NCBI RefSeq assembly: GCF_000975155.1
Contig: NZ_BBRG01000003.1
Coordinates: 1 to 64,000 of the forward strand
DNA: 64,000 bases
DNA from: Demequina globuliformis
GTDB taxonomy: Bacteria; Actinomycetota; Actinomycetes; Actinomycetales; Demequinaceae
Direction: 5' to 3'
Below are positions 55,267 to 63,009 of the stretch, piece after piece. Under the pieces are notes generated by a model. It was not told the origin of the DNA. It searched no databases and worked only from the letters and a program-made list of their open reading frames with translations. The position numbers and the translations under genes are program-made. Position 1 is the first letter of the stretch; each line of letters starts with the position of its first letter.

Positions 55267-55366
55267 CGATTCGATGCATCACCCCCGGTAGACGCCGGTC
55301 CATGGCGCGCCCTCGCGCTCTGTCCCGACTGGTAGCCTCCAGGCAAGTTCCCGAGAGGTGTAGCAC

Positions 55367-58033
55367 GTGAATCACAGTCCTGCAGGCTGGTACCCCCTTC
55401 CCGACAATGCCTCGGCCCTTCGCTACTGGGATGGGACCGCATGGACCCCGCACCTTCAGCATTGGGACGGACACCAATGGGTGAGTGAGTCTGCCGCTCA
55501 CTCTGCAGCCTTGTCCGCCCAGGTGCCAGAGGCGGCCACGACGCGGGTGCCATCGGCCCCCGCAGACGACGGCGCCGTGGCAAGGAGTGCGCCCGCACCG
55601 GACTCAACTGGGAATGGTCGGGTACGCGAACGTCCGCGTTCCACACGCCGGTGGGTGATCCCGGTGGCCGGCGTTGCCGTGTGTGCACTGGTGGCGGGTG
55701 GCCTCTACTTCGGAGTGCTCCGCGATGACGAACCCGTCTTGGTCGCGGCGGGCGAAGACGGTGCGACCTCGTCCGTAGGCATCACACCCGTGGTTGCTGG
55801 CAATCAGGCGGAGGCGTACACACTCGACGTTGTCTACACATCCAACGGCTACGACTACACCGCACCCATGACGGAACTTGAGGACGTGGAACAGGCGTTC
55901 CGCTTCGCAGTGAACGATCCTGAGATCTTTACGGATGCACCGCCGGCGTGGACACAAGAGGCGGAATCTACTCCTGGCCGTGACATTGGGCAGCGGTGGG
56001 CCGCACGAATTTATGCGGATGCCGACCTCACGGTCGAGGTTCCCTCGACCACCGGGGTACCCATGACGGGCGACCAGAAGTTCGCTGAGGTCACTCCGGT
56101 CGAGTCATCCTTCGGGTTCGTCCTGGACGCCGAGGGCAACCGCGTGCAGGACCGCGATGTTGTTGTTCGTGAGCACCAACGGTGGCATGAGCCGGTGTGC
56201 ATGGAAGACGAGGAGACTTGTCGTGAAGCCACAGGTGGCTCCGTTGAGGACGTTGAAGTCCTCGACAGCTGGGGCCTGCGCGGCTCCTACTTCGTCGTGC
56301 GCTACATCGACGGCGACGGAAACAAGCTGGTGCGCCCGATCGTGACGGAGCTTCGATTCGCCCACTCCCTCGACACCCCGGAGGTCAGAGTCAGCATCAG
56401 TGCTGATCTGCCCGGGAGCGTGCAACTCGACTGGGACCCCGTCGATGGGGCTGCCTCCTACGGCGTCTTCACGAGCCACCAAGGGATGGACAGCGCGCGT
56501 GAAAGAGAGCTCGCGCTGCTGGGCTACGTTGAGGAGGGCGCGACGACGTGGGTGTCCGGCTCCGATTCCGAAATAAGCAGTTCGCAGAATGCTTACCTCG
56601 CGTTTGGGCCTGAGTACAAAGAGGATCCACCGTGGATGGTCGACGGCGACGAGTCTGGGGACGCCGCGAGCGGTGATCCCGCTGACCCTCGGGGCCCCGC
56701 CAACCCTGATTCAGTCGACGACGCTAGCGAGAACGCGCTCGACTATGACCCCCAGTGGTGGAAGGACAACGACGAGTATTCCTTCGGCACCGAGTACGGC
56801 GTCATCGCCTACGACGCGACCGGCGAGCGCATGTCGGGCATGGGAATAGTCTCCGCGGCGGGTTCGGGACTCGGCAACCTGCCGTCGCGCATGGACATTA
56901 GCGATTCGACGACTCTCGACAACTACATCTCATGTACCCAGTTCGACGATTGCGGTGACGGCGAAACGATCCCCACGACGGCCGACTACTTCACACTCAG
57001 TGGCATCATTAACTCCGCGCCTGTACTGGTGGAAAGCGTCGAATACCACGAGGACTTTGGGTACTGGAAAGAGAGCCAGTACGTGGCCGTGATGACAGTG
57101 GACGGCACCCGACTGTCCTACTACCAAGGCCTAGGCGTGACGGACGAGGCCGAGGCGCTCGCGATCGCCGAAGAACACAACGCCACGGCGGCCAGCGAGC
57201 GCCTGCCGACCGGCTCGCTCCAGGTCACGGAGCGCGAAGTTCAGGTGTCCGACGACGCTGAGATTGAGGCAGGCCTCGATGAGAGCGTCCTGAGCGAGAT
57301 CAAGTACGACCACGAACTCACTGCATACATCGCTTCTCACCTATATCAGGGCCACGTGCTCGTCGACCTGACTGACTACGTGCAGTTCTGGTCTACGACG
57401 CAAATCTCCGATGCCGTGCGAGTTGCAGTGAACCAGAATCCTGACCTAGGCGTCATGCCTGACGGAGCGTACTTCGACTCGTCCACCGCCACCCTTCGTG
57501 TGCAGTACGACGACACCGGGAAGACGGCCGAAGCAAACGCGATGGTCGACCAGATCGTTAATGAGATCATCGATGACTCCATGTCCGACACCGACAAGGT
57601 GGAAACGATCAACACATACATCGTGGACAACGTGGCATACGACACGGACGCGCGTGACGCAGTCCGAAGCAACGCCGTCAGCGCCAGTGAGATGTCGAAT
57701 GGGTGGATGCTCTACGGAGGCGTGCTGGAGGGGCGCACAGTCTGCTCGGGCTACGCGATGATGTTCCTAGAGCTCGCCGACAAGGCCGGCCTTGAGGCGG
57801 TGGTGGTCACGGGATCCACCATCGGCTCCGCGGACGGGCATGCGTGGAACAAGGTGAAGGTCGACGGCGAGTGGAAAGTAGTGGATGTCACGTGGAACGA
57901 CGGTGACGTGCCGACGACGGACTATTTGCTGCTCGATGATGCGGATGTGGAGGGCATCGACCGGGGCGACCGCTTTGAGGACAGCACCGGATGGACCATG
58001 CGTGACGAGGAGGAATTCGCGACGCCCGAGTAG
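55367..58033 (+). CDS. DUF2510-anchored transglutaminase-like protein
   Basis: An 888-residue membrane protein. The cytoplasmic N-terminus has a DUF2510 motif (AGWYPLPDNASALRYWDGTA) with a second WDGxxW unit. One helix lies at 96-117. The outside part has a fibronectin III-like region (GSVQLDWDPVDGAASYGVFT) and ends in a transglutaminase-like domain: RTVCSGYAMM (Cys793), DGHAWNKVKV (His825), KVVDVTWND (Asp840). All three catalytic residues are present. It may cross-link or cleave proteins at the cell surface. It is 100 nt after the SPFH operon and may be co-regulated. Confidence 0.82.
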   Translation: MNHSPAGWYPLPDNASALRYWDGTAWTPHLQHWDGHQWVSESAAHSAALSAQVPEAATTRVPSAPADDGAVARSAPAPDSTGNGRVRERPRSTRRWVIPVAGVAVCALVAGGLYFGVLRDDEPVLVAAGEDGATSSVGITPVVAGNQAEAYTLDVVYTSNGYDYTAPMTELEDVEQAFRFAVNDPEIFTDAPPAWTQEAESTPGRDIGQRWAARIYADADLTVEVPSTTGVPMTGDQKFAEVTPVESSFGFVLDAEGNRVQDRDVVVREHQRWHEPVCMEDEETCREATGGSVEDVEVLDSWGLRGSYFVVRYIDGDGNKLVRPIVTELRFAHSLDTPEVRVSISADLPGSVQLDWDPVDGAASYGVFTSHQGMDSARERELALLGYVEEGATTWVSGSDSEISSSQNAYLAFGPEYKEDPPWMVDGDESGDAASGDPADPRGPANPDSVDDASENALDYDPQWWKDNDEYSFGTEYGVIAYDATGERMSGMGIVSAAGSGLGNLPSRMDISDSTTLDNYISCTQFDDCGDGETIPTTADYFTLSGIINSAPVLVESVEYHEDFGYWKESQYVAVMTVDGTRLSYYQGLGVTDEAEALAIAEEHNATAASERLPTGSLQVTEREVQVSDDAEIEAGLDESVLSEIKYDHELTAYIASHLYQGHVLVDLTDYVQFWSTTQISDAVRVAVNQNPDLGVMPDGAYFDSSTATLRVQYDDTGKTAEANAMVDQIVNEIIDDSMSDTDKVETINTYIVDNVAYDTDARDAVRSNAVSASEMSNGWMLYGGVLEGRTVCSGYAMMFLELADKAGLEAVVVTGSTIGSADGHAWNKVKVDGEWKVVDVTWNDGDVPTTDYLLLDDADVEGIDRGDRFEDSTGWTMRDEEEFATPE

Positions 58034-58075
58034 CGTGGATTTGCCTCTTCGCGTGCGTCCTGACCTACCGGAGCT

Positions 58076-58861
58076 CTACATCGAGGCGAGATAGTCCACC
58101 AGGACGCCGGGCTCGATGTAGTTGATCTGCTCGTAGTCCAGCAGCACGCCGTTCACCGCGACCGAGGGCGTGCCCTGCATGCCCCCCGCGTACGCCTGTG
58201 CTGTCGCCTCGCCAACAACGTCCTCGAAGTCCGTCGCCACGATGGCATCGGCCGCCTCCTGTGGGGCGCCCAAGTCGAGCGCAAAATCGGCGAGCTCGCC
58301 CTCGGTCCAGCCGTCTTCTGGCAGGCTCTCCTGGCTGGTCATCAGAGCCATCGTGTACTCAACAAACGCCTCAGGCGTCTCCTCCGCGACAACCATCGCG
58401 GCCGCCGCAGCACGGGTGGAGTACTGGGAGGGGAACTTGCGGTCCAGGATCGCGACCGGGTGATAGACTACGATGGCCTCCCCCGCCATGGCCAGTTCCT
58501 CGAGGTCGGGCGCAACGCCGGACTCGAACAGCATGCAGTAGTAGCACGCGAAATCGACATAAACGTCGACGACCGGAACCTCGGCATCCGTCACGTCGCC
58601 GTGCGCGGTGCCATTCATGCCGATCGCGATGGCTCCGTACGAGCCCGGGCCGCTGGGCAACCCCCCTTCCGTCGTCTGCGGGGAGGAATCTGCAACTGCG
58701 GGCGCGGTGGCGGTCGCCTCCGGCGCAACGGACTGAGCAGCGGCGGTCCGATCAGTGTCGACGTTGGCGCTACAGGCGGTCAGTCCGATCGCGAGGGCAC
58801 CGGTAAGCGCAGCGACCTTACCCATACGGCGAGAGTTAAACGACTGAAAGAGAGCAGACAC
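58076..58861 (-). CDS. DsbA/thioredoxin-fold lipoprotein
   Basis: A 261-residue exported lipoprotein. The signal peptide ends in a lipobox (IGLTACSA, Cys30) and is followed by a Thr/Ala-rich spacer. The thioredoxin-fold domain has VDVYVDFACYYCMLFESG with CYYC at 106-109, and the cis-proline loop GMQGTPSVAVNG. This is the DsbA-type thiol oxidoreductase or MauM/BdbD-like group acting outside the membrane. The GTG start at 58861 has a GCGAGG site upstream; MGKVAALTG is an internal alternative. Confidence 0.87.
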   Translation of the reverse strand: MSALFQSFNSRRMGKVAALTGALAIGLTACSANVDTDRTAAAQSVAPEATATAPAVADSSPQTTEGGLPSGPGSYGAIAIGMNGTAHGDVTDAEVPVVDVYVDFACYYCMLFESGVAPDLEELAMAGEAIVVYHPVAILDRKFPSQYSTRAAAAAMVVAEETPEAFVEYTMALMTSQESLPEDGWTEGELADFALDLGAPQEAADAIVATDFEDVVGEATAQAYAGGMQGTPSVAVNGVLLDYEQINYIEPGVLVDYLASM

Positions 58862-59079
58862 GGGAAACCTCGCCGTAAGCGGACAGAAGGAGAAAACAAC
58901 ACTTCATGTCTACATCGCTCATTCCGCGCTCCGGTGAGTCGAAGGTCCTGACGAGTCATCTCTCCGCAGCGGTGGGCCACGTTGCCGCGGCGCTTAACCC
59001 AGACACTCAGCGGTCGCAGAACTTTGCCTTGCCGTGCTCGGCGCCTAGTAAGTACAACGAGCGACTCCAAAGTGGGAAG

Positions 59080-59814
59080 TCAGTGCAATACGGCGGTGGT
59101 GTCAGTCGTGACGTTGGGTCCCCAGAACGCTTGGAGTTGGAGGGTGAACTCATCTGGGAGGGCGCCTCCTGAAACTTCCTCGAGGAAAGCACGGTCCATA
59201 CGTGGTTCCGCTGGCGCAATGCCTGCCGACACCCGCCCATCCCACACTTCGATGTACGGGGCCTGGTCGGACGTGAAGTCCGTTGACGCCTCGCACACGA
59301 GATCCTCCCGCTCGCCTGTGCATACCAGTCGCGCTCCTGGGTCATCCAGTGCAAACTGCTGGGTCGCGACAGTGTCCGCATGTATGGAGACCGACGCGGA
59401 AACGATGTGCCCATGAGGGGAGTTCGCGGCAGTACCGGCGCCGCTGAACGGAGAGTTCGCTTCGGGGGCGTTGTCGATGCCCGCGGTCGCGATCGGGTTC
59501 CCTGATTCGCCATAGAGGTTGACGATCATTGGTGCACCCAGCGTTGCAGGAGCGGGCACTTCGACGCCCCTTGGAACGCGGGTGGCGGTCACGACAAACT
59601 CACCTGAAGCGGGATCGTCGCCCCGGACGCCAGTCACCTCCACAACGATAGAGCCGACGGTAGGTTCGTCTGCGAGAGATTCGTCACTCGCGCCACAGCC
59701 AACGATGGCAAGCATTGGCGCCAGAGCCCCGAGCACTACGAGTCCTCGACTCTGAGAGGCTCGCACGAACGTTGGCCGAGACAGCGTGTCACAACCCGAG
59801 TCACGGCCATTCAC
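59080..59814 (-). CDS. Secreted lipoprotein of unknown function
   Basis: A 244-residue lipoprotein. GTG at 59814 with GGGAGG 7 nt upstream fits the start. The hydrophobic segment GLVVLGALAPMLAIVGC gives lipidated Cys40. The mature part is beta-rich (GSIVVEVTGVRGDDPASGEF, PMIVNLYGESGNPI, HGHIVSASVSIHADTVA), with two cysteines (RLVCTGEREDLVCEAS) likely bonded. I do not recognise it. It precedes the thiol oxidoreductase lipoprotein on the same strand, which could introduce its disulfide (inference). Confidence 0.7.
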   Translation of the reverse strand: MNGRDSGCDTLSRPTFVRASQSRGLVVLGALAPMLAIVGCGASDESLADEPTVGSIVVEVTGVRGDDPASGEFVVTATRVPRGVEVPAPATLGAPMIVNLYGESGNPIATAGIDNAPEANSPFSGAGTAANSPHGHIVSASVSIHADTVATQQFALDDPGARLVCTGEREDLVCEASTDFTSDQAPYIEVWDGRVSAGIAPAEPRMDRAFLEEVSGGALPDEFTLQLQAFWGPNVTTDTTAVLH

Positions 59815-59916
59815 GATGCAACCTCCCACGCAGGTCGGTAGTTCTCTAGCGAATCGCTGGGGGGTTTGATAGCGACTCGCGTTGTGTGACTCCCAGCAGC
59901 CGGTCGACGTCTGAGG

Positions 59917-59990
59917 TGGGCCAGGCGGGGCTCGAACCCGCGACCGATGGATTATGAGTCCACTGCTCTAACCGGCTGAGCTACTGGCCC
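59917..59990 (-). tRNA. tRNA with CAT anticodon (elongator Met or Ile2)
   Basis: A 74-nt cloverleaf on the minus strand. Acceptor GGGCCAG/CTGGCCC, D-arm AGCTCAGCCGGTTAGAGC, anticodon loop CTCATAA in a TGGA/TCCA stem, T-loop GGTTCGAGCC. The discriminator is A and CCA is not encoded. It is not the initiator, because it lacks the three G-C pairs of that stem. Whether it is Met or lysidine-modified Ile2 is undecided. Confidence 0.93.
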
Positions 59991-60046
59991 TGACGTCCCC
60001 GCTGGCGGCCTCGCGTGTGCTGCTGTCGCGAGGGACGCGCGCCAGT

Positions 60047-61123
60047 CTAGCCGCCCACAGGCCCCAGCCAGTCGCTCAGATCGTCTTCGCGGCTCCAGTC
60101 GCGCGTCCATTCGTCGTCGCGGATGAGGCACTCGCGGAAGGCGCTCTCGATCATGGCGCGTTCGGCGCCGCGCCCGGTGACCACCAGGCGCGTTGCGGGC
60201 AAACGCCGGCCCCAGCCGTCGAGAGTGCCGACGCTGAGCTGGCGCCCAGCACCGTCCCATGCGCACGGCTCGCCTGGCCGGGAGGGCACCCAGAAGTGAC
60301 CGCGGACGCGCGCGTCGTGGCTACCGAGGCGAGCGATGTTGTCGCGCAGACGTCCGGGGTGGAACGGGCGCGTGCTGGCCAGTTCGATCGACCACACGCC
60401 GTGGGCATCGGGTTCCACGTGCCGGTCGACTCGGAGGGGGTCCACGCGGCCCAGCGCGCGTCCACAGCGGTGGGTGTGGGACATGAGCGCGTCGATGTCG
60501 AGGGCCGATGCCGGCGCACAGACCACGCTCGATCCTCGGCCTCGGAGGTGCCCAACCGTGCTCAGCGCCTTGGGCGCTGCCGGCTCCTCCCCAACGACCG
60601 CGACCACGTCCGCGTGCGCAAGCATCGGCGCTACTGCCTCCGCGACTACGCGACCGTCGTCCTCCACCAGGGCCAGGCCACGGTCCTCGACAAACTCGGA
60701 GGAGAAGGCGTCGTCCGCAATGGTCGTGCCATCAACGGCGCACACCACAGGGCCCAGAGTGAGGCCCGCAAGCAGTTCGCCACGCCTGCCATGGGCGTGG
60801 AGCGCGCGCGTGACGGGTGCGGACTCTGCGGTCACGGGAAGCGCGACGACGGCGCGTGACCAACGCCGTAGTGCCATCAGGCGCTGGAGTGTGGGCAGTA
60901 GGTCTTCGCGGATTGCGCAGCTCAAGCACGCATGCTCGAGTGGCGTGTCCTCGGTCTCGATCACACCGGTCGCATCGGAGACCGCCCGCCTAATGCCGTC
61001 GGCGCTGAGGTCGTGCTGGATGACGACCGTCTGCGCATCGTCGAGCGCAATGCTCCACGCAACGGACGACCGCGCGACGGGGTCGATGCTGGACAGGACA
61101 GAAACGGTGAACGGTGAACTCAT
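60047..61123 (-). CDS. CobW-like zinc-starvation protein lacking the GTPase P-loop
   Basis: A 358-residue protein of the CobW/ZNG family. The metal motif region is [17 protein letters not shown] (CxxC in place of the usual CxCC). The C-terminal CobW domain has [19 protein letters not shown]. The normal Walker A (GxxGxGKT) is absent: the N-terminus reads [18 protein letters not shown], so GTP binding is doubtful. It diverges from an operon of zinc-free ribosomal proteins across a Zur-type site, which argues for a zinc-allocation role under starvation. Confidence 0.8.
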   Translation of the reverse strand: MSSPFTVSVLSSIDPVARSSVAWSIALDDAQTVVIQHDLSADGIRRAVSDATGVIETEDTPLEHACLSCAIREDLLPTLQRLMALRRWSRAVVALPVTAESAPVTRALHAHGRRGELLAGLTLGPVVCAVDGTTIADDAFSSEFVEDRGLALVEDDGRVVAEAVAPMLAHADVVAVVGEEPAAPKALSTVGHLRGRGSSVVCAPASALDIDALMSHTHRCGRALGRVDPLRVDRHVEPDAHGVWSIELASTRPFHPGRLRDNIARLGSHDARVRGHFWVPSRPGEPCAWDGAGRQLSVGTLDGWGRRLPATRLVVTGRGAERAMIESAFRECLIRDDEWTRDWSREDDLSDWLGPVGG

Positions 61124-61140
61124 GGCACCACCGTATCAGT

Positions 61141-61161
61141 TGACGAGAACGATTATCATTA
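61141..61161. promoter_or_regulatory. Zur-type operator between cobW-like gene and rpmB
   Basis: TGACGAGAACGATTATCATTA resembles the actinobacterial Zur box (TGAAAACGATTTTCA type), with the central AACGATTATCA preserved. A -10 box TATGTT (61163-61168) follows, ending 7 nt before the rpmB ATG. Zinc-bound Zur would therefore block both divergent transcripts. Confidence 0.8.
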
Positions 61162-61175
61162 CTATGTTGGTCGGC

Positions 61176-61415
61176 ATGTCACGCCAGAGATGCCAAGTCA
61201 CGGGTGCCGTCCCGAGCTTTGGGCACACCATTTCCCATTCCCACCGCCGCACTAAGCGCCGCTGGGACGTCAACGTCCAACGCAAGCGCTTCTACGCCCC
61301 CTCGTTGGGCCGCAAGATCACGCTCCAGGTGTCCACCACCGGCATCAAGGTGATCGATCGGGACGGCATTGAAGCGGTGGTAGCGCGCATGAGGGCACGA
61401 GGAGAGAAGTTCTAG
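61176..61415 (+). CDS. rpmB: Ribosomal protein L28, zinc-independent paralogue
   Basis: A 79-residue L28. [16 protein letters not shown] and [14 protein letters not shown] are the family N-terminus. It has a single cysteine and no CxxC pairs, so it does not bind structural zinc. ATG at 61176 lies 7 nt after TATGTT, consistent with a leaderless mRNA; an in-frame ATG at 61164 is within the promoter. It is first gene of the zinc-starvation operon. Confidence 0.93.
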   Translation: MSRQRCQVTGAVPSFGHTISHSHRRTKRRWDVNVQRKRFYAPSLGRKITLQVSTTGIKVIDRDGIEAVVARMRARGEKF

Positions 61416-61586
61416 ATGGCTAAGCAGTCCAAGGACATCCGTCCCAAGATCACCCTGCTGTCGACTGCGGGCACAGGCATCCGCTACGTCACCCGCAAGA
61501 ACCGCCGCAACACCCCCGATCGCCTCGTACTTCGCAAGTACGACCGGATCGCCCGCCGCCACGTGGACTTCAAGGAGACTCGCTGA
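61416..61586 (+). CDS. rpmG: Ribosomal protein L33, zinc-independent paralogue
   Basis: A 56-residue L33 ([16 protein letters not shown] then [19 protein letters not shown]). It has no cysteine, so it is the zinc-free form that can replace the zinc-bound L33 when zinc is short. It starts immediately after the rpmB stop, and its TGA overlaps the rpsN ATG by one base, so the genes are tightly coupled. Confidence 0.95.
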   Translation: MAKQSKDIRPKITLLSTAGTGIRYVTRKNRRNTPDRLVLRKYDRIARRHVDFKETR

Positions 61587-61891
61587 TGGCAAAGAAGAGC
61601 AAGATCGCAAAGCAACGCCAGCGGGAAGCCACTGTCGCGCGATTCGCGCAGCGGCGCGCGGAATTTAAGCGGACATCGGTCAACCCACACGCGAGCGAAG
61701 CGGAGCGCGGCGCCGCCATGGCAGCGCTCCAGGCACTCCCCCGGGATGCCTCGCCCACGCGCCTGCGCAATCGGGACCAGGCCGACGGTCGCCCCCGCGC
61801 CCACCTCAGGAAGTTCGGACTGTCCCGCGTCAGCTTCAGAGCCGCCGCACACCGCGGCGAACTCCCCGGAATCAGAAAGTCGAGTTGGTAA
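61586..61891 (+). CDS. rpsN: Ribosomal protein S14, zinc-independent long form
   Basis: A 101-residue S14 of the long, cysteine-free type. [20 protein letters not shown] is the N-terminus, and [20 protein letters not shown] replaces the region where zinc-binding S14 has CxxC pairs. It overlaps rpmG by one base (TGATG). It would substitute for the zinc S14 in small subunits during zinc limitation. Confidence 0.95.
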   Translation: MAKKSKIAKQRQREATVARFAQRRAEFKRTSVNPHASEAERGAAMAALQALPRDASPTRLRNRDQADGRPRAHLRKFGLSRVSFRAAAHRGELPGIRKSSW

Positions 61892-61893
61892 CC

Positions 61894-62145
61894 ATGAAAA
61901 AGGGCATCCATCCCCGCTACGAGGCCGTCGTCTACCGCGACGCCTCCGCGAACTATGCGTTCCTCACGCGGTCGACCGCCACATCGGACAAGACCATTGC
62001 CTGGGAAGACGGTCACGAGTACCCCGTCATTGACGTGGAGATCTCGGCCGCCAGCCACCCCTTCTACACGGGCCAGACTCGCGTGGTCGACACGGCAGGG
62101 CGTGTTGAACGCTTCCGCCGCCGCTACAACAAGGAGTCACAGTGA
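61894..62145 (+). CDS. rpmE2: Ribosomal protein L31 type B, zinc-independent
   Basis: An 83-residue type B L31. [20 protein letters not shown] and [20 protein letters not shown] are diagnostic. No cysteine is present. The start is the ATG 2 nt after the rpsN stop; two codons upstream are in frame but unlikely. Its stop overlaps the rpmJ GTG (GTGA). Confidence 0.95.
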   Translation: MKKGIHPRYEAVVYRDASANYAFLTRSTATSDKTIAWEDGHEYPVIDVEISAASHPFYTGQTRVVDTAGRVERFRRRYNKESQ

Positions 62146-62264
62146 AGGTCCGCGCCTCGCTCAAGTCTCTTGCCCGCAAGGAAGGGTCGATTGTGGTCCG
62201 CCGGCGCGGCAAGACCTACGTCATCAATAAGCGCAATCCGCGCTTCAAGGGACGTCAGGGGTAG
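62142..62264 (+). CDS. rpmJ: Ribosomal protein L36, zinc-independent paralogue
   Basis: A 40-residue L36 ([20 protein letters not shown] then [20 protein letters not shown]). The zinc-ligating Cys/His residues of ordinary L36 are replaced, as in the alternative paralogue of other bacteria. The GTG start overlaps the L31 stop. It is too short for most gene finders but the match is clear. Confidence 0.95.
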   Translation: MKVRASLKSLARKEGSIVVRRRGKTYVINKRNPRFKGRQG

Positions 62265-62268
62265 CGCT

Positions 62269-62451
62269 GTGGCAGTTCCTAAGCGCAAGATGTCGCGCGC
62301 CAACACGCGCGCCAGGAGGTCGCAGTGGAAGGCCAAGGCGCCCCGCCTAGTGCCCGTCACTGTCAACGGGGAGGTCCACATGGTCCCCCGGCCGCTCGGC
62401 CGCGCCCTCCAGCGCGGCCTCATTGAGCCCGACGGCACCCGTCGGGCATGA
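62269..62451 (+). CDS. rpmF: Ribosomal protein L32, zinc-independent paralogue
   Basis: A 60-residue L32. [20 protein letters not shown] is the family start. The C-terminal part ([20 protein letters not shown]) has no CxxC pairs, so no zinc finger. It begins with GTG 4 nt after the rpmJ stop. It is sixth and last ribosomal gene of the operon. Confidence 0.93.
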   Translation: MAVPKRKMSRANTRARRSQWKAKAPRLVPVTVNGEVHMVPRPLGRALQRGLIEPDGTRRA

Positions 62452-62461
62452 AAGGACACGC

Positions 62462-62746
62462 ATGACCCTCACTCGTTCCGACCTCGCTGCCCGGATGGCT
62501 GTGGCTGCGAACATCACGCAAGGCCAGGCGGCCGATGCCCTCCGCGCATTCGAGGACACCGTCACTCAGTCACTCGTCGCAGGCACGCCGGTGAAGTTGA
62601 CCGGCTTCGCCAAGTTCGACACCACCCAGCGTTCGGCACGCAATGGCCGCAATCCGCGCACCGGAGAGAGCATCGAGATCCCTGCGGCGACAGTCGTCAA
62701 GATTGTGCCCGGCGCGGGCCTGAAGACCGCAGTCAAGGGCAGCTAG
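62462..62746 (+). CDS. HU-family DNA-binding protein
   Basis: A 94-residue HU/IHF-type protein. LTRSDLAARMAVAANITQGQ and DTVTQSLVAGTPVKLTGF form the helical body. The beta arm has ARNGRNPRTGESIEIPA, and VVKIVPGAGLKTAVKG ends it. A second HU gene presumably exists elsewhere. It starts 10 nt after rpmF with GAAAGGA upstream, so it is likely part of the zinc-starvation operon. That would tie nucleoid structure to zinc status; this is inference. Confidence 0.9.
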   Translation: MTLTRSDLAARMAVAANITQGQAADALRAFEDTVTQSLVAGTPVKLTGFAKFDTTQRSARNGRNPRTGESIEIPAATVVKIVPGAGLKTAVKGS

Positions 62747-62755
62747 GCCGCGCAC

Positions 62756-62793
62756 TGCGCGGGGCGGGGCGCCAACCGAACCTGCCCCGCGCA
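62756..62793 (+). terminator. Hairpin after the HU gene
   Basis: TGCGCGGGGC and GCCCCGCGCA form a 10-bp perfect stem with an 18-nt loop, 9 nt after the HU stop. It is the likely end of the zinc-starvation operon. There is no T-run. Confidence 0.65.
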
Positions 62794-62873
62794 CTGGCCC
62801 TCATGCGTGACTCGCGATGACCTCCAAGGTGTCACCACAGGGCCGGAACATCATGTAGAGTTTCTTCTCGCAA

Positions 62874-62946
62874 TCCTCCATAGCTCAATTGGCAGAGCAG
62901 CCGACTGTTAATCGGCAGGTTGTTGGTTCGAGTCCAACTGGAGGAG
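62874..62946 (+). tRNA. tRNA-Asn (anticodon GTT)
   Basis: A 73-nt cloverleaf. Acceptor TCCTCCA/TGGAGGA, D-arm AGCTCAATTGGCAGAGC, anticodon loop CTGTTAA in a CCGA/TCGG stem, T-loop GGTTCGAGTCC. The discriminator is G. CCA is not encoded. Confidence 0.97.
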
Positions 62947-62951
62947 CGGAA

Positions 62952-62979
62952 GAAAGCCGGTCCCGCGGGACCGGCTTTC
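62952..62979 (+). terminator. Intrinsic terminator after tRNA-Asn
   Basis: GAAAGCCGGTCCC and GGGACCGGCTTTC form a perfect 13-bp stem with a 2-nt centre, followed by GTGTTTTGT. It is 5 nt past the tRNA and the most classical terminator in the window. Confidence 0.92.
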
Positions 62980-63009
62980 GTGTTTTGTAGGGCCGATGCC
63001 GCGTGTCAG

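Noticed and set aside
58906-59172. Possible 88-residue gene on the plus strand between the two lipoprotein genes
   Set aside because: AAGGAG is 13 nt away from the ATG, the protein has no recognisable features and its end overlaps the lipoprotein gene; the gap more likely holds the promoter for the thiol oxidoreductase gene.
59917-59990. Reading the CAT tRNA as the initiator tRNA
   Set aside because: Initiator tRNAs have three consecutive G-C pairs next to the anticodon loop and a mismatched first acceptor pair; neither is present.
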